In this document: piece by piece, positions 16,656 through 24,953 of the stretch | Numbering within the stretch: the first letter of the stretch is position 1 | Layout of the letters: each line of letters begins with the position of its first letter | From: Coriobacteriia bacterium | GTDB taxonomy: Bacteria; Actinomycetota; Coriobacteriia; WRKU01; WQUG01 | Length of the DNA stretch: 64,000 nucleotides | NCBI GenBank assembly: GCA_009779855.1 | Contig: WRBC01000006.1 | Location: 58,679 to 122,678 of the forward strand | Direction of reading: 5' to 3' | The notes under the pieces: model-generated | What the model saw: only the letters and a program-made list of their open reading frames with translations | Told to the model about the DNA's origin: nothing | Databases searched by the model: none | Position numbers and translations under genes: made by a program

Positions 16656-17510
16656 CTAATTGAACACCCCAAAGATATGAAAACCTGTAGGTAATGTTCT
16701 TGCAAGTACCATAAGAACGGTAATAAGTACTGCCCCTAATAATGTCATCCAGGCAGTTAGTACATTGTCTGTTTTTGCACGGTAGTACAGGAAAAGCACC
16801 AAGGAAAAAACAATAAGTATCAGACCTGAGAGCACAATACGTACATCTAAAAACCATCCTTGCGCATCTACAGCAATAGCACGCGTGACCCCCAAAACCT
16901 GCCCAGCAAAATAAATGGGAAGTCCTACGGAAAGCACACGAATCCAGAGTCGCTCAATATTAGCTAAAGGAGGAAGCGACTTCAAGAATTGCGGCGGCGT
17001 CTTACTGCGCAGGGCACGTGACTGATATACATAAAGCAGAGCTGTCAAACTACCAATTAGCAAAAAGGCATTACCAAAGGTTATTAATAATACGTGATAG
17101 CCAATCATGGCAGAATCCATCTGTGTTGAAATAAGTTCTGGGTAAGGCGCAAAGTTGCCCCTTACTGGAGCGATAATCTGCGCGACAAAAAGTAACATCG
17201 CTGCTACAGGAACAAAGATTGCCCCGTAGCGAGGAAGCTTCATGAAACAACCAACTATAAGGTAGCTAAGCACTATCGCCCACGTTAACAACACAAGCAC
17301 ATTAGATCCACTAAGTAATGTCCCCCCGTGATAAACAGAGGATAAGCCAATGGATGCTGTCAGAGCCAACCACGACACTAACAGAAGAATGCGTCCATAA
17401 GGAAAACTTGTCGGCCTACGACGAGTAATCTCTAGCACATAAACCGCACTTGCCATGAGTAACCCACAAAAAGCAATCCAGTATGCGTATGTTGCCAATT
17501 CATACAGCAT
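16656..17510 (-). CDS. hemX: HemX/CcsA-like cytochrome c assembly membrane protein
   Basis: This 284-residue protein has eight hydrophobic segments spread over its whole length and matches the cytochrome c assembly (CcsA/HemX) family in topology. The haem-handling WGxxWxWD motif is not present, which argues for the HemX branch rather than a true CcsA or CcmC. In Bacillus HemX lies next to hemA and modulates its level; here it is also close to hemA, with one gene between. Its stop codon is almost fused to the start of the SDR gene. It should be an integral membrane protein. The symbol is tentative. Confidence 0.7.
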   Translation of the reverse strand: MLYELATYAYWIAFCGLLMASAVYVLEITRRRPTSFPYGRILLLVSWLALTASIGLSSVYHGGTLLSGSNVLVLLTWAIVLSYLIVGCFMKLPRYGAIFVPVAAMLLFVAQIIAPVRGNFAPYPELISTQMDSAMIGYHVLLITFGNAFLLIGSLTALLYVYQSRALRSKTPPQFLKSLPPLANIERLWIRVLSVGLPIYFAGQVLGVTRAIAVDAQGWFLDVRIVLSGLILIVFSLVLFLYYRAKTDNVLTAWMTLLGAVLITVLMVLARTLPTGFHIFGVFN

Positions 17511-17525
17511 GGTCAGACTCCCTAG

Positions 17526-17756
17526 TTATTTCTTTGATTCAGCTGGCTTTGCACCAGCAGAGTCTGATTTTCCTAGCTTTGCATCGACAGCTTCTTGCAA
17601 TGTCTGTACTTCTTTTTCTAGCTTAGTGGTACGAAACATCAGCGCAACAATGTAACCGACAAGTCCAAGCCAGATGATGGCATAAGCAGCAACCACATAG
17701 GGTGCGTCATGCAGTACCAAGTTATAAATTTCTGCCATACTTGGGTGAAGTTCCAT
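17526..17756 (-). CDS. ccmD: CcmD-like small haem-export membrane protein
   Basis: A 76-residue protein with one hydrophobic segment (about residues 18-41, VVAAYAIIWLGLVGYIVALM) followed by a charged helical tail (RTTKLEKEVQTLQEAVDAKL), the layout of CcmD. CcmD helps release holo-CcmE from the CcmABC complex in the membrane. Sequence conservation in this family is low; the call rests on size, topology and its place directly after ccmC, whose stop overlaps this start by one base (TAATG). Confidence 0.75.
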   Translation of the reverse strand: MELHPSMAEIYNLVLHDAPYVVAAYAIIWLGLVGYIVALMFRTTKLEKEVQTLQEAVDAKLGKSDSAGAKPAESKK

Positions 17757-18694
17757 TATTTCTTCTCCTTCGACTTAGGTGTTCCTAATACGGCAGCTGC
17801 GGAATAATTAGGTGCTCCTGTTGGACTACCCGCTTTTGCAGCGTCTGCCAGTGCGTCTTCAATATCTTCTTTAATTGCCTCTATCTGAGCGCGCTTCTTT
17901 TCTTCACGAACGCGCAAAGTATAAATGGCATAGCCTAGCATCATCATTCCAAAGATGCAGATAATAAAGGGGATCAGGTTTGAGGTATCCATGCCAGGGT
18001 TCAGAGCATCTGTTGGATGCGCCTGCACCTGATTGGTAACGCGCGTGAAAATAAACGAGAAGGGCACAATAATCCAGGCGAGAATGGAAAACACCGCGCT
18101 ATAGGTTGCCCTTTTTTCTTCCCCGCTGACTGATCTGCGCAAAACAAAGTATGCCACCACAAACATAAGCATAACTGAATACGTTACCAGCCTAGGTTCT
18201 GAGAGCAAGGTCCCAAAAAGTTCACCCCAGCTATTTATCCACGATGCTCGCGTCCACAGAGAACCCGATATCATTGTTCCTAAAGTAAAGAGAAGTGTGG
18301 TCTCCATAGCAACACGACTACGCAAGTCATAGTTCGGGTCTTTTGTACGCAGGAACAACACCGAAAATATCGCAGCTAAAGTGAAGACCAGTAGTGAAAG
18401 CTGTGCGATTGGCACATGAAAGTAGAATATTTTTTGACTAAACCAGGGATTATGATAGTTGACTGTTCCGTCTGGTGGCTGGGGTTGAAATTCTGGAGGA
18501 GCCAAAGGAACGCGCGTATCATGCACGAAGCTTGGCACATTCACTGTCGTCGTGTGATACTGCATGTTAGCAGTAGTGAAAGCCATCACAAAGGCAATAG
18601 TAGTAAGAATCCCCCCAATGACTGCCAGAACAATGGCAATCTGTATTTCTCTGCCCTGTAAAAAGTCTCGAGCCTTAATCAGTAAATCCTTCAT
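17756..18694 (-). CDS. ccmC: Cytochrome c biogenesis haem-transfer protein CcmC
   Basis: CcmC loads haem onto CcmE at the outer face of the membrane. The 312-residue protein has about six transmembrane helices. The two external His ligands appear as H93 in YFHVPIAQLS and H226 in QVQAHPTDA. The tryptophan-rich loop lies at about residues 147-168 but is degenerate: W147, W152 and W156 and the final EPRLV are kept, while the usual WWVWD core is missing. An external Pro-rich insertion at about residues 44-84 between helices 1 and 2 is also unusual, as is the charged C-terminal tail of about 60 residues. It lies between ccmB and ccmD. Confidence 0.85.
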   Translation of the reverse strand: MKDLLIKARDFLQGREIQIAIVLAVIGGILTTIAFVMAFTTANMQYHTTTVNVPSFVHDTRVPLAPPEFQPQPPDGTVNYHNPWFSQKIFYFHVPIAQLSLLVFTLAAIFSVLFLRTKDPNYDLRSRVAMETTLLFTLGTMISGSLWTRASWINSWGELFGTLLSEPRLVTYSVMLMFVVAYFVLRRSVSGEEKRATYSAVFSILAWIIVPFSFIFTRVTNQVQAHPTDALNPGMDTSNLIPFIICIFGMMMLGYAIYTLRVREEKKRAQIEAIKEDIEDALADAAKAGSPTGAPNYSAAAVLGTPKSKEKK

Positions 18695-18703
18695 TACCTT
18701 CCA

Positions 18704-19441
18704 TCACACTCCTAGTATGTAGTCATAAAGACCATAAGCTACTGCAATAAGGACAGCATTGTAAAACGCTGCTGCTGCGCACATTTGCCAAAAAGTCGCC
18801 TCGAAACCTGGGCCACCCATAATCGCTGCATTTAATGCAGTTACCAGCACCAGAAGAAGCGGATACATTACAGGAATAAACAGCACGGCAAGTATAAAAT
18901 CGCGTCCTGCTGTGTTCACCGAAATCGTTGCAAGCAAGGTACCCACACCTGCAATACCAACAGCCCCCAAGAAGAGTACTATGGCAGTCATCCACCAAGG
19001 TCCAGGCGTGATGTCCCCCAGCAACACGGGAAGTGCCCCCGAAACATAGATTAAATAGAACAAGGGCACCACAACCACCTGAACTATAGCCAAAAACAAG
19101 AAGTTTGTAGTTGCCTTTGCTAGGAATATAACAGGTCTATCAATGGGTGCTAAAAGTAGAGCTTCTAGCTGTCCCTGATCGTGCTCGTGAATAAGTGAGC
19201 GGTTCAGACCTAACATCGAAGTAAACACTATCATCAGCAACAACAGACCAGCTGCGATTGCCGTGACATCAAATTCTGTACCTGTCTGGGATAGGGCAAT
19301 ATAGTAGATTACAAGCACTAAAATACCGTAGAGACCCATTGAGGTTACCATCTCTTTGGTGCGCAATTCCTGCGCAATGTCTTTACGTAAAAGCGCCTTA
19401 TACTGGCGCCAACTTGAAATCTTCGGCAGAGAATTATCCAT
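18704..19441 (-). CDS. ccmB: Haem exporter permease CcmB
   Basis: CcmB is the membrane partner of the CcmA ATPase in the CcmABCD complex. The 245 residues form about six hydrophobic segments. Family features are LLRKDIAQELRTKEM at the N-terminus, the conserved EHDQGQLEALLLAPIDR cytosolic loop, and a GTLLATISVNTAGRD region later. The start codon overlaps the ccmA stop by one base (TAATG), so the two subunits are translationally coupled. ccmC follows after 9 bp. Confidence 0.92.
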   Translation of the reverse strand: MDNSLPKISSWRQYKALLRKDIAQELRTKEMVTSMGLYGILVLVIYYIALSQTGTEFDVTAIAAGLLLLMIVFTSMLGLNRSLIHEHDQGQLEALLLAPIDRPVIFLAKATTNFLFLAIVQVVVVPLFYLIYVSGALPVLLGDITPGPWWMTAIVLFLGAVGIAGVGTLLATISVNTAGRDFILAVLFIPVMYPLLLVLVTALNAAIMGGPGFEATFWQMCAAAAFYNAVLIAVAYGLYDYILGV

Positions 19442-20214
19442 TAGGATACCCCCAGCCCTACAACCTCACGGTACAGCGACTTGAATGCACCCTGATCGAT
19501 ATTATTGCACTCATCGTACAGAACAATTTGTCCGCGCGACATGATAAGGGCATGACTTGCAAGTTGAAAGCCTTTATCCAAGTCATGGCTAACCATGACA
19601 AAAGTATGATTGTCCCGAATGCTTCCAATAAGTGAGTCCAATATGTCAGAAGCATGAGGGTCAAGTCCTGAATAGGGCTCATCAAGAAATAATACCTCTG
19701 GCTTTGGCAGCAGCGCACGGGCAATAGACAGACGTTGAGTCATCCCGCGACTAAAGCCACGAACAACATCATAGCGCCTGTGGCTAAGCTCTACAGCTTC
19801 AAGAAGTTCATTAATGCGCTCTTTAGGATTCGGTATACAGTACAGCTCTGCAAAAAAGAGAAGATTTTCTTCTGCACTTAAATCACGATATAGCAAAGGG
19901 TTATGACTAATAATCCCCAGGCGACGACGCAACTCATCCGCCTGTGTCTTAACGTCAAAACCAGCGACAGAAGCACTACCCTTTCCTGTCATAGGAAGCA
20001 GGGTCGACAGAACCTTTAGGAGCGTTGTCTTTCCTGCACCATTGGGACCAAAGATAGAAAGGAAGGCCTTATTTGGCAACTGAAAGCTAACATCATCTAC
20101 AGCTTTGCGCGGACCAAAGCTGCGCGAAACCCGGGACGCGACAATCGCCCAATCGTCACCAGGCTGCACAGCTTCGGCCGTAGCATCCTTGCTATGATGC
20201 AAGTCTTCACTCAA
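19441..20214 (-). CDS. ccmA: Haem exporter ATP-binding subunit CcmA
   Basis: An ABC-type ATPase of 257 residues, which powers release of holo-CcmE by CcmBCD. Walker A is FGPNGAGKTTLLK, the signature is GFSRGMTQRLSIARALL (a variant of LSGGQ), Walker B is VLFLDEPYSGLDP, and the switch His is in VMVSHDLDKG. The start is TTG at 20214, with GGAGAAG about 8-10 bases upstream; no ATG is available near. It is 25 bp downstream of ccmF and overlaps ccmB by one base. Confidence 0.92.
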   Translation of the reverse strand: MSEDLHHSKDATAEAVQPGDDWAIVASRVSRSFGPRKAVDDVSFQLPNKAFLSIFGPNGAGKTTLLKVLSTLLPMTGKGSASVAGFDVKTQADELRRRLGIISHNPLLYRDLSAEENLLFFAELYCIPNPKERINELLEAVELSHRRYDVVRGFSRGMTQRLSIARALLPKPEVLFLDEPYSGLDPHASDILDSLIGSIRDNHTFVMVSHDLDKGFQLASHALIMSRGQIVLYDECNNIDQGAFKSLYREVVGLGVS

Positions 20215-20239
20215 TGAAAATCTTCTCCGCTAAAGTCCG

Positions 20240-22423
20240 TTAACCGGTCTTTGTCTTAGCTGTCCCAGCGGACTTCTTCTTGCTCCCGCCAGGCTTACCT
20301 TTACCACTCTTTCCGCCGGCAGCTAGGGCTCCCTTTGGTTGAGGTTTCGCCTTTGGCCATGCGGCGAGAGCGTTACCCACCAACAGAAGACCTGAACCAA
20401 TCCACATGACCCAGATGAGCGGATTAATCATGATAGTAATAGGAATAGTATCCTCAATCTCTGAGTTTCCAAAAGTCAAGAAGACATCACGCAGTGGTTC
20501 TGACATTACCGAAGCATTAATGCGGTTCATTTCACGAATAGGATCATAGTACCTAGTTGGTTCAATATGTCCTGTGACTTCTCCGTTATACATCACTGCA
20601 AAACGGGCAGTCTCTTTTAGTTCCTGATTGTCATGCTCATACACTGTCTCTTGCGTAAATTCTTCCAGCATAAAGGACCAATTTGAGTCTCTAACCTGGA
20701 TGGTAGAACCCGCCTCTAAAGGAACCTCGAAATGCTCTGACTTAACGTACATGATTGAACCGACCAAGCCAATAACAGTCAAGCCGATTGCAAGGTGAGA
20801 TATATAACCACCCGATTGTACGCGTGCCTTGATTAAGATATTCCCAAAAGCCTTTAGCGCATTTTCGCCCGTAGCTTTTACGCGAGCTTTTGTGCCGCGT
20901 ACAAAAAGAGCAATATTGGTCACTATAAGGAAGCAAGAGAGGTAGAAAGCCACCAAGGCTATGACCGAATAGAGAACCGGTCCATACATAGTGAAATTCT
21001 CCGCAGCCGTAAAGTCAGGGCTTGCCGCCATAACTGCGTATACAGGGTGAAGCTGATCCCACCAAATCCAGACCAACGGAGCAAAAGGTACAAGACTCCA
21101 AGCAGCAGGTGCCCATATTCGACTAAAGAGCGTCTTTCCGTCAGTTCTGTCCCAATTAAGCATTGGGCAGATAGCAATCATCGCAATATAAATAATACCT
21201 AGGAAACGCGCGATTACTTCATATTGACTAATCGCGTAAACACGACCTGTCGTAGCCTGTGAAGTAGTCATAAAGAGCAGGATAATCGTCATCAACGTCA
21301 GCATTACATTGTTGATGTAATACATGGCATCTTTACCTGTTAATGAGTCAAAATCGCTATTGTTCTTTAGGTCACTGCGACGATACACAACACCTATCAA
21401 CATGACGATCATTGATCCTACCATGATGACGAAGAACATATTTCGAGCAACAGGGTCTTCTGGGAAAGCGTGTACTGAATCAATAATACCCGAGCGCACG
21501 ATAAAGGTACCCATTACTACCATGGTGTACGTCAGTGCTGCCAGCATCAGGGTCCATATTTTCATGTTCCCCTTACGGCGGTATACCGTCATAGAGTGAA
21601 TCAAGGCAAGACCTGCAAACCAGGGGAGCATTGACGCGTTCTCAACAGGGTCCCATGCCCAAAAGCCTCCCCAGCCTAATACTACGTAGGCCCAAATCGC
21701 ACCTACCCAAATACCAATACCAAGCCAGTACCATGAAAATACCGTAATGCGATCACAGGCCTTAACCCAGTCAGAACTAAGGTTACGAGAAATAATAGCA
21801 CCCATACCGTAAGCGAACGGTACCGCAAGACCTGCGTAACCTAAGAAGAGCGTTGGGGGATGCAATACCATCGCCCAGTGCTGCAGCAGCGGATTCATTC
21901 CAAACCTTGTTGCCGCACCCACTAATTGTCCGTCGACATACATATGCGCCGGTGTTTCTAAGAAGGGCGCATGACCTTTGGTTAGAACCATGAACGAACT
22001 AAATACAAGAATTAGAAGGTTCAAAACCATTAAAGACATTGCGTGAAGACCAGTGTCGTCACTCTGTCTTGAGTTGCGGAAAGCAAGGTATCCCGCAAAG
22101 AGTGTCATCAGCCATGCCCAGAACAGCAGTGATCCTGCTTGTCCTGCCCAAATTGCAGAAATATCTAAAAAGAACGAAATATTTGATACGTCCTTAGAGT
22201 GATTCTCTGCAATATAGAGCATGCTAAAGTCACGTGTCACGAATCCTACAAAGAGAACCATAACGGCGATGGTCATACCCATCATCGACGCAAGCGTCGC
22301 ATAATTACCTGCATTGGATGCTTTTGCACCTAATGCAGTAGCCCTGCCCAGGATATAGAGAACAACAGCTGCGGCTGCCCCCAATAAGCCCAAGTAGAGA
22401 CCAAACTGTCCGAGCAATATCAT
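20240..22423 (-). CDS. ccmF: Cytochrome c haem lyase subunit CcmF
   Basis: CcmF moves haem from CcmE to apocytochrome c. The 727-residue polytopic protein has the WWD domain WGGFWAWDPVENAS (251-264), the flanking His region LLQHWAMVLHPP (about 179-190), an external soluble domain of about 100 residues late in the protein (HFEVPLEAGSTIQVRDSNWS onward), a last transmembrane helix (LIWVMWIGSGLLLVGNALAA), and a Lys/Gly-rich cytosolic tail. AAGGAG lies about 6 bases before ATG. No ccmH, ccmG or ccmI is found in the window, as in the reduced systems that use a CxxxY CcmE. A strong hairpin separates it from ccmE. Confidence 0.95.
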   Translation of the reverse strand: MILLGQFGLYLGLLGAAAAVVLYILGRATALGAKASNAGNYATLASMMGMTIAVMVLFVGFVTRDFSMLYIAENHSKDVSNISFFLDISAIWAGQAGSLLFWAWLMTLFAGYLAFRNSRQSDDTGLHAMSLMVLNLLILVFSSFMVLTKGHAPFLETPAHMYVDGQLVGAATRFGMNPLLQHWAMVLHPPTLFLGYAGLAVPFAYGMGAIISRNLSSDWVKACDRITVFSWYWLGIGIWVGAIWAYVVLGWGGFWAWDPVENASMLPWFAGLALIHSMTVYRRKGNMKIWTLMLAALTYTMVVMGTFIVRSGIIDSVHAFPEDPVARNMFFVIMVGSMIVMLIGVVYRRSDLKNNSDFDSLTGKDAMYYINNVMLTLMTIILLFMTTSQATTGRVYAISQYEVIARFLGIIYIAMIAICPMLNWDRTDGKTLFSRIWAPAAWSLVPFAPLVWIWWDQLHPVYAVMAASPDFTAAENFTMYGPVLYSVIALVAFYLSCFLIVTNIALFVRGTKARVKATGENALKAFGNILIKARVQSGGYISHLAIGLTVIGLVGSIMYVKSEHFEVPLEAGSTIQVRDSNWSFMLEEFTQETVYEHDNQELKETARFAVMYNGEVTGHIEPTRYYDPIREMNRINASVMSEPLRDVFLTFGNSEIEDTIPITIMINPLIWVMWIGSGLLLVGNALAAWPKAKPQPKGALAAGGKSGKGKPGGSKKKSAGTAKTKTG

Positions 22424-22490
22424 ACAAACTCCTTCAATTTTCCCACTTCCTTTTTTGTGGGATTTTCTATTCGTCCCTGCTATATAAGCA

Positions 22491-22527
22491 ATCGCCCTTG
22501 CTGCTATTTGTGTGCAACAAGGGCGAT
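22491..22527 (-). terminator. Strong hairpin between ccmE and ccmF
   Basis: ATCGCCCTTG (22491-22500) and CAAGGGCGAT (22518-22527) form a perfect 10-bp stem with a 17-base loop, right after the ccmE stop. On the minus strand it is followed by TGCTTATAT, which has few T bases, so it is more likely a partial terminator or an RNA-processing site than a full stop. Confidence 0.45.
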
Positions 22528-22543
22528 GCTACTTATTTACTAA

Positions 22544-23233
22544 TTATGAGTCCGCAATATTTGCAACAATCTCTGCAATAAAATTGCCGTCTTCATCAAG
22601 GTGTCCTGTTAAGACTACGGGCGTTCCGTCAGTAACGGTATCAGCAAGACCACCGCTAAACTTGACAGGTATCTGGATACTGGGATTTTCAATATCATGC
22701 ACTGTCAGGCGGATTTCCTCGCCTGGAGGAGTGATCGATCCATCCACTACACGAGCACTAACGCGAACAGGAATACCTGTCATATCCATGCCCTCATCCA
22801 TGTCAAATAAAGCATAAACGGGTAAGGTATTATCGTTGGTTTCGTACCTTGAAGGACACACGGTAAGCATCTGACTAGAGACAATAGTTTTGTCTTCTTC
22901 AATAACGCCTGTAATGATTACCCCGGTACCATCACCAAAGTTTGCTGGGGGGACTCCTTCGAAAACCGCTGTTACTTCTGCTTCAGAACCTGATTCTTCA
23001 TCGAATACCTTGAAGACCATTGGATTTGACTGCCTGTCCCAAGAGCCTGCAACAACGGTGCCGCTTAGCTGAACAGTCTCGCCCACATAACGATCCGAGC
23101 TTTCATATAGTCTATCTACTGTTAAGCTGAGTGAGGTTCCGTTAAAAAAGAAGAAGACTACTGCTGCAACTACAACAATACTCAAGACCGCAGAGATACC
23201 AATCAAACGATTACGCGCACGACTACTACTCAT
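22544..23233 (-). CDS. ccmE: CcmE-type periplasmic haem chaperone, CxxxY variant with extra domain
   Basis: CcmE carries haem covalently between CcmABCD and CcmF. This protein has an N-terminal anchor (about residues 10-30) and an OB-fold domain (about 38-130) with YVGETVQLSGTVVAGSW. The haem-attachment site, normally HxxxY, is CPSRY (C126 and Y130), the variant known from Desulfovibrio and some archaea. Usual CcmE proteins end about 25 residues after this site; here about 80 more residues follow, with a second OB-like pattern (GIPVRVSARVVDG ... GTPVVLTGHLDEDGNF). It is the first gene of the block. AGAGGAG lies before ATG. A promoter-like sequence lies upstream at 23304-23333. Confidence 0.87.
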   Translation of the reverse strand: MSSSRARNRLIGISAVLSIVVVAAVVFFFFNGTSLSLTVDRLYESSDRYVGETVQLSGTVVAGSWDRQSNPMVFKVFDEESGSEAEVTAVFEGVPPANFGDGTGVIITGVIEEDKTIVSSQMLTVCPSRYETNDNTLPVYALFDMDEGMDMTGIPVRVSARVVDGSITPPGEEIRLTVHDIENPSIQIPVKFSGGLADTVTDGTPVVLTGHLDEDGNFIAEIVANIADS

Positions 23234-23303
23234 CGTATACTCCTCTGATAAAAAACTATTTACTTAAGATAAGAGGGTCTATATCCCACCTACCTGAACA
23301 GAA

Positions 23304-23333
23304 CATATAGTAGCACAGTACGGTCTATTTCAA
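23304..23333 (-). promoter_or_regulatory. Candidate promoter of the ccm-hem operon
   Basis: On the minus strand TTGAAA (23328-23333) is followed after 18 bases by TATATG (23304-23309). The predicted start lies about 60 bases before ccmE. It is the only good pair in the 149-bp gap between proC and ccmE. Confidence 0.4.
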
Positions 23334-23382
23334 AAGGCAATAATAGATATTTCACGCAAATATGACTATTTTAGTATCACGG

Positions 23383-24237
23383 TTATTTTAAGGGACTCTC
23401 GCTCTGGTCTTCCCCGAAAGAATCCTCTAATTCTGCTGCACGATCTACTGACGCAAGGAAGGCCGCCACTATTGCTTGATTTACTCCTTCACTATCAAGA
23501 GTCTTCAAGGCTGCTTCGGTTATTCCTCCAGGGCTCGCAGTCGCCTGCATTATTTCACGCGGACTTCTGCCTGTTTCAAGAATCATTTTTGATACGCCCA
23601 CTGCCGTCTGTGCTGCCAGGCGCTTTGAAAGATCTGCCGGTAAGCCTGCCCCTACTCCTGCTGTTATGAGAGCATCGATAACATAGCTAAAGTAGGCTGG
23701 TCCCGACCCCGATATTGTTGCACCTGCACTCTGCCATTCTTCTGGAATATGCTCGCAACGTCCTGCACTCTCGAAAAGCTGGGTAACTGCGGTCTTCTGC
23801 GATTCTGAAACATTTTCTGAGTAAGATATAAGTGACACCCCTTCACCTACTGCAATAGGCATATTGGGCATCACCCGCACTACGGGGATGCTTTCATTCA
23901 GCACTTGATAGTAGTCAGCGATTGTAATGCCGATAGCAATCGAAACAAAAAGGGTTCTGTTTAGGCGCGGAGCCAATTCGGCAAGAACTGCATGGGCAAT
24001 TTGAGGCTTTACCGCAAAAAGGCAGATATCATTTGAGCCATAACTTCGGTAATCTAATTTTGATATAACTTCAATGCCATAGCGATCACGCAGGAGGATT
24101 TCTTTATCATGATTGGGCTCAACCACTATTATCTGTGATGGATCAAGTATTTCTGCTGCTAGGATACCGGACAAAATGGCCTCTCCCATTGCTCCAGCAC
24201 CAACAACCAATAGCCTTCCTTTAACGCACTTTTCCAT
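23383..24237 (-). CDS. proC: Pyrroline-5-carboxylate reductase
   Basis: ProC makes proline from pyrroline-5-carboxylate with NAD(P)H. The 284-residue protein has the Rossmann start LLVVGAGAMGEAILSGIL, FAVKPQ, VVRVMPNMPIAVGEG, and the diagnostic C-terminal SGSGPAYFSYVIDALITAG and TASPGGITEAALKTLD signatures. It lies 79 bp downstream of sepF, a pairing common in Gram-positive ylm/dcw clusters (yggS-sepF-proC). Confidence 0.95.
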   Translation of the reverse strand: MEKCVKGRLLVVGAGAMGEAILSGILAAEILDPSQIIVVEPNHDKEILLRDRYGIEVISKLDYRSYGSNDICLFAVKPQIAHAVLAELAPRLNRTLFVSIAIGITIADYYQVLNESIPVVRVMPNMPIAVGEGVSLISYSENVSESQKTAVTQLFESAGRCEHIPEEWQSAGATISGSGPAYFSYVIDALITAGVGAGLPADLSKRLAAQTAVGVSKMILETGRSPREIMQATASPGGITEAALKTLDSEGVNQAIVAAFLASVDRAAELEDSFGEDQSESPLK

Positions 24238-24316
24238 ATTAGGTGTGCCCTCTCTTTAAAGCATTAAAACACAGGTCTAGCCCAAATCCAGCAAATATTA
24301 CTTGTCTAGATGAATT

Positions 24317-24910
24317 TTATCTAGGCCTCAAAGTATAGACATGGGCCGACGAGCGCGCCAAATGTCCTTCCAAAGCATAAACGAGCCCTGCCATAAAATC
24401 TACGAAACGTTGCCTCTGTAAGCTGGGCACCAGTGATAAATCAACAATTACCACCTTGCCTTCTTTTAGGTGATTGGCTACAAGTATAGCTTCTGAAAAA
24501 TCTTTTGGCTTAAAGGTTGTACTTCCATCAGCCTCAATTCTGGGCTGGGCGCTGCGACGACCTTCTGTGGTCTCGCGAATTTCTCGCCCTGTAATCTCTG
24601 ACACACGCTTTAAGTCAGGCTTTCGGACGTGCTTTGTAACAGCACTTGGGGCAGCCCCTGACGCGTAAGGTGAGTCCTTGGCGTAACGACGTCCCTCTGC
24701 CCCAGCGGCAACACCAGCAGAAGGTGTTTTAGACTTTTTGCTAACCCCCGAGTAAGCATTGCGAGCAGCAGCTTCGCTTGCATAGTCATTTTGACTCGCC
24801 ATCATAGTCACATCCTCTGCAGTATGAGGACTGTCGTCCTCCTGCAAGTATTCCGCGTCCCAGTTTGCCCCAAAACCTAGGCGTGCTTTTAATTTATCCA
24901 TCTTGCTCAC
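24317..24910 (-). CDS. sepF: Cell division protein SepF
   Basis: SepF links FtsZ to the membrane and supports septum formation in Gram-positive bacteria. The C-terminal about 80 residues carry the SepF/DUF552 core: the FKPKDFSEAILVANHLKEGK and VIVDLSLV elements, then RFVDFMAGLVYALEGHLARS and a final VYTLRP. The short N-terminal helix MSKMDKLKARLG is the membrane-targeting element, and a low-complexity linker of about 90 residues joins the two. GTG at 24910 is chosen because AGGA lies 9 bases before it; an upstream TTG is too close to AGGA and the downstream ATG too far. yggS lies just upstream, as in other Gram-positive genomes. Confidence 0.9.
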   Translation of the reverse strand: MSKMDKLKARLGFGANWDAEYLQEDDSPHTAEDVTMMASQNDYASEAAARNAYSGVSKKSKTPSAGVAAGAEGRRYAKDSPYASGAAPSAVTKHVRKPDLKRVSEITGREIRETTEGRRSAQPRIEADGSTTFKPKDFSEAILVANHLKEGKVVIVDLSLVPSLQRQRFVDFMAGLVYALEGHLARSSAHVYTLRPR

Positions 24911-24953
24911 TAGCAATTTTCCTATCTACAGCACGCTTCTTGCCTAGAACATC

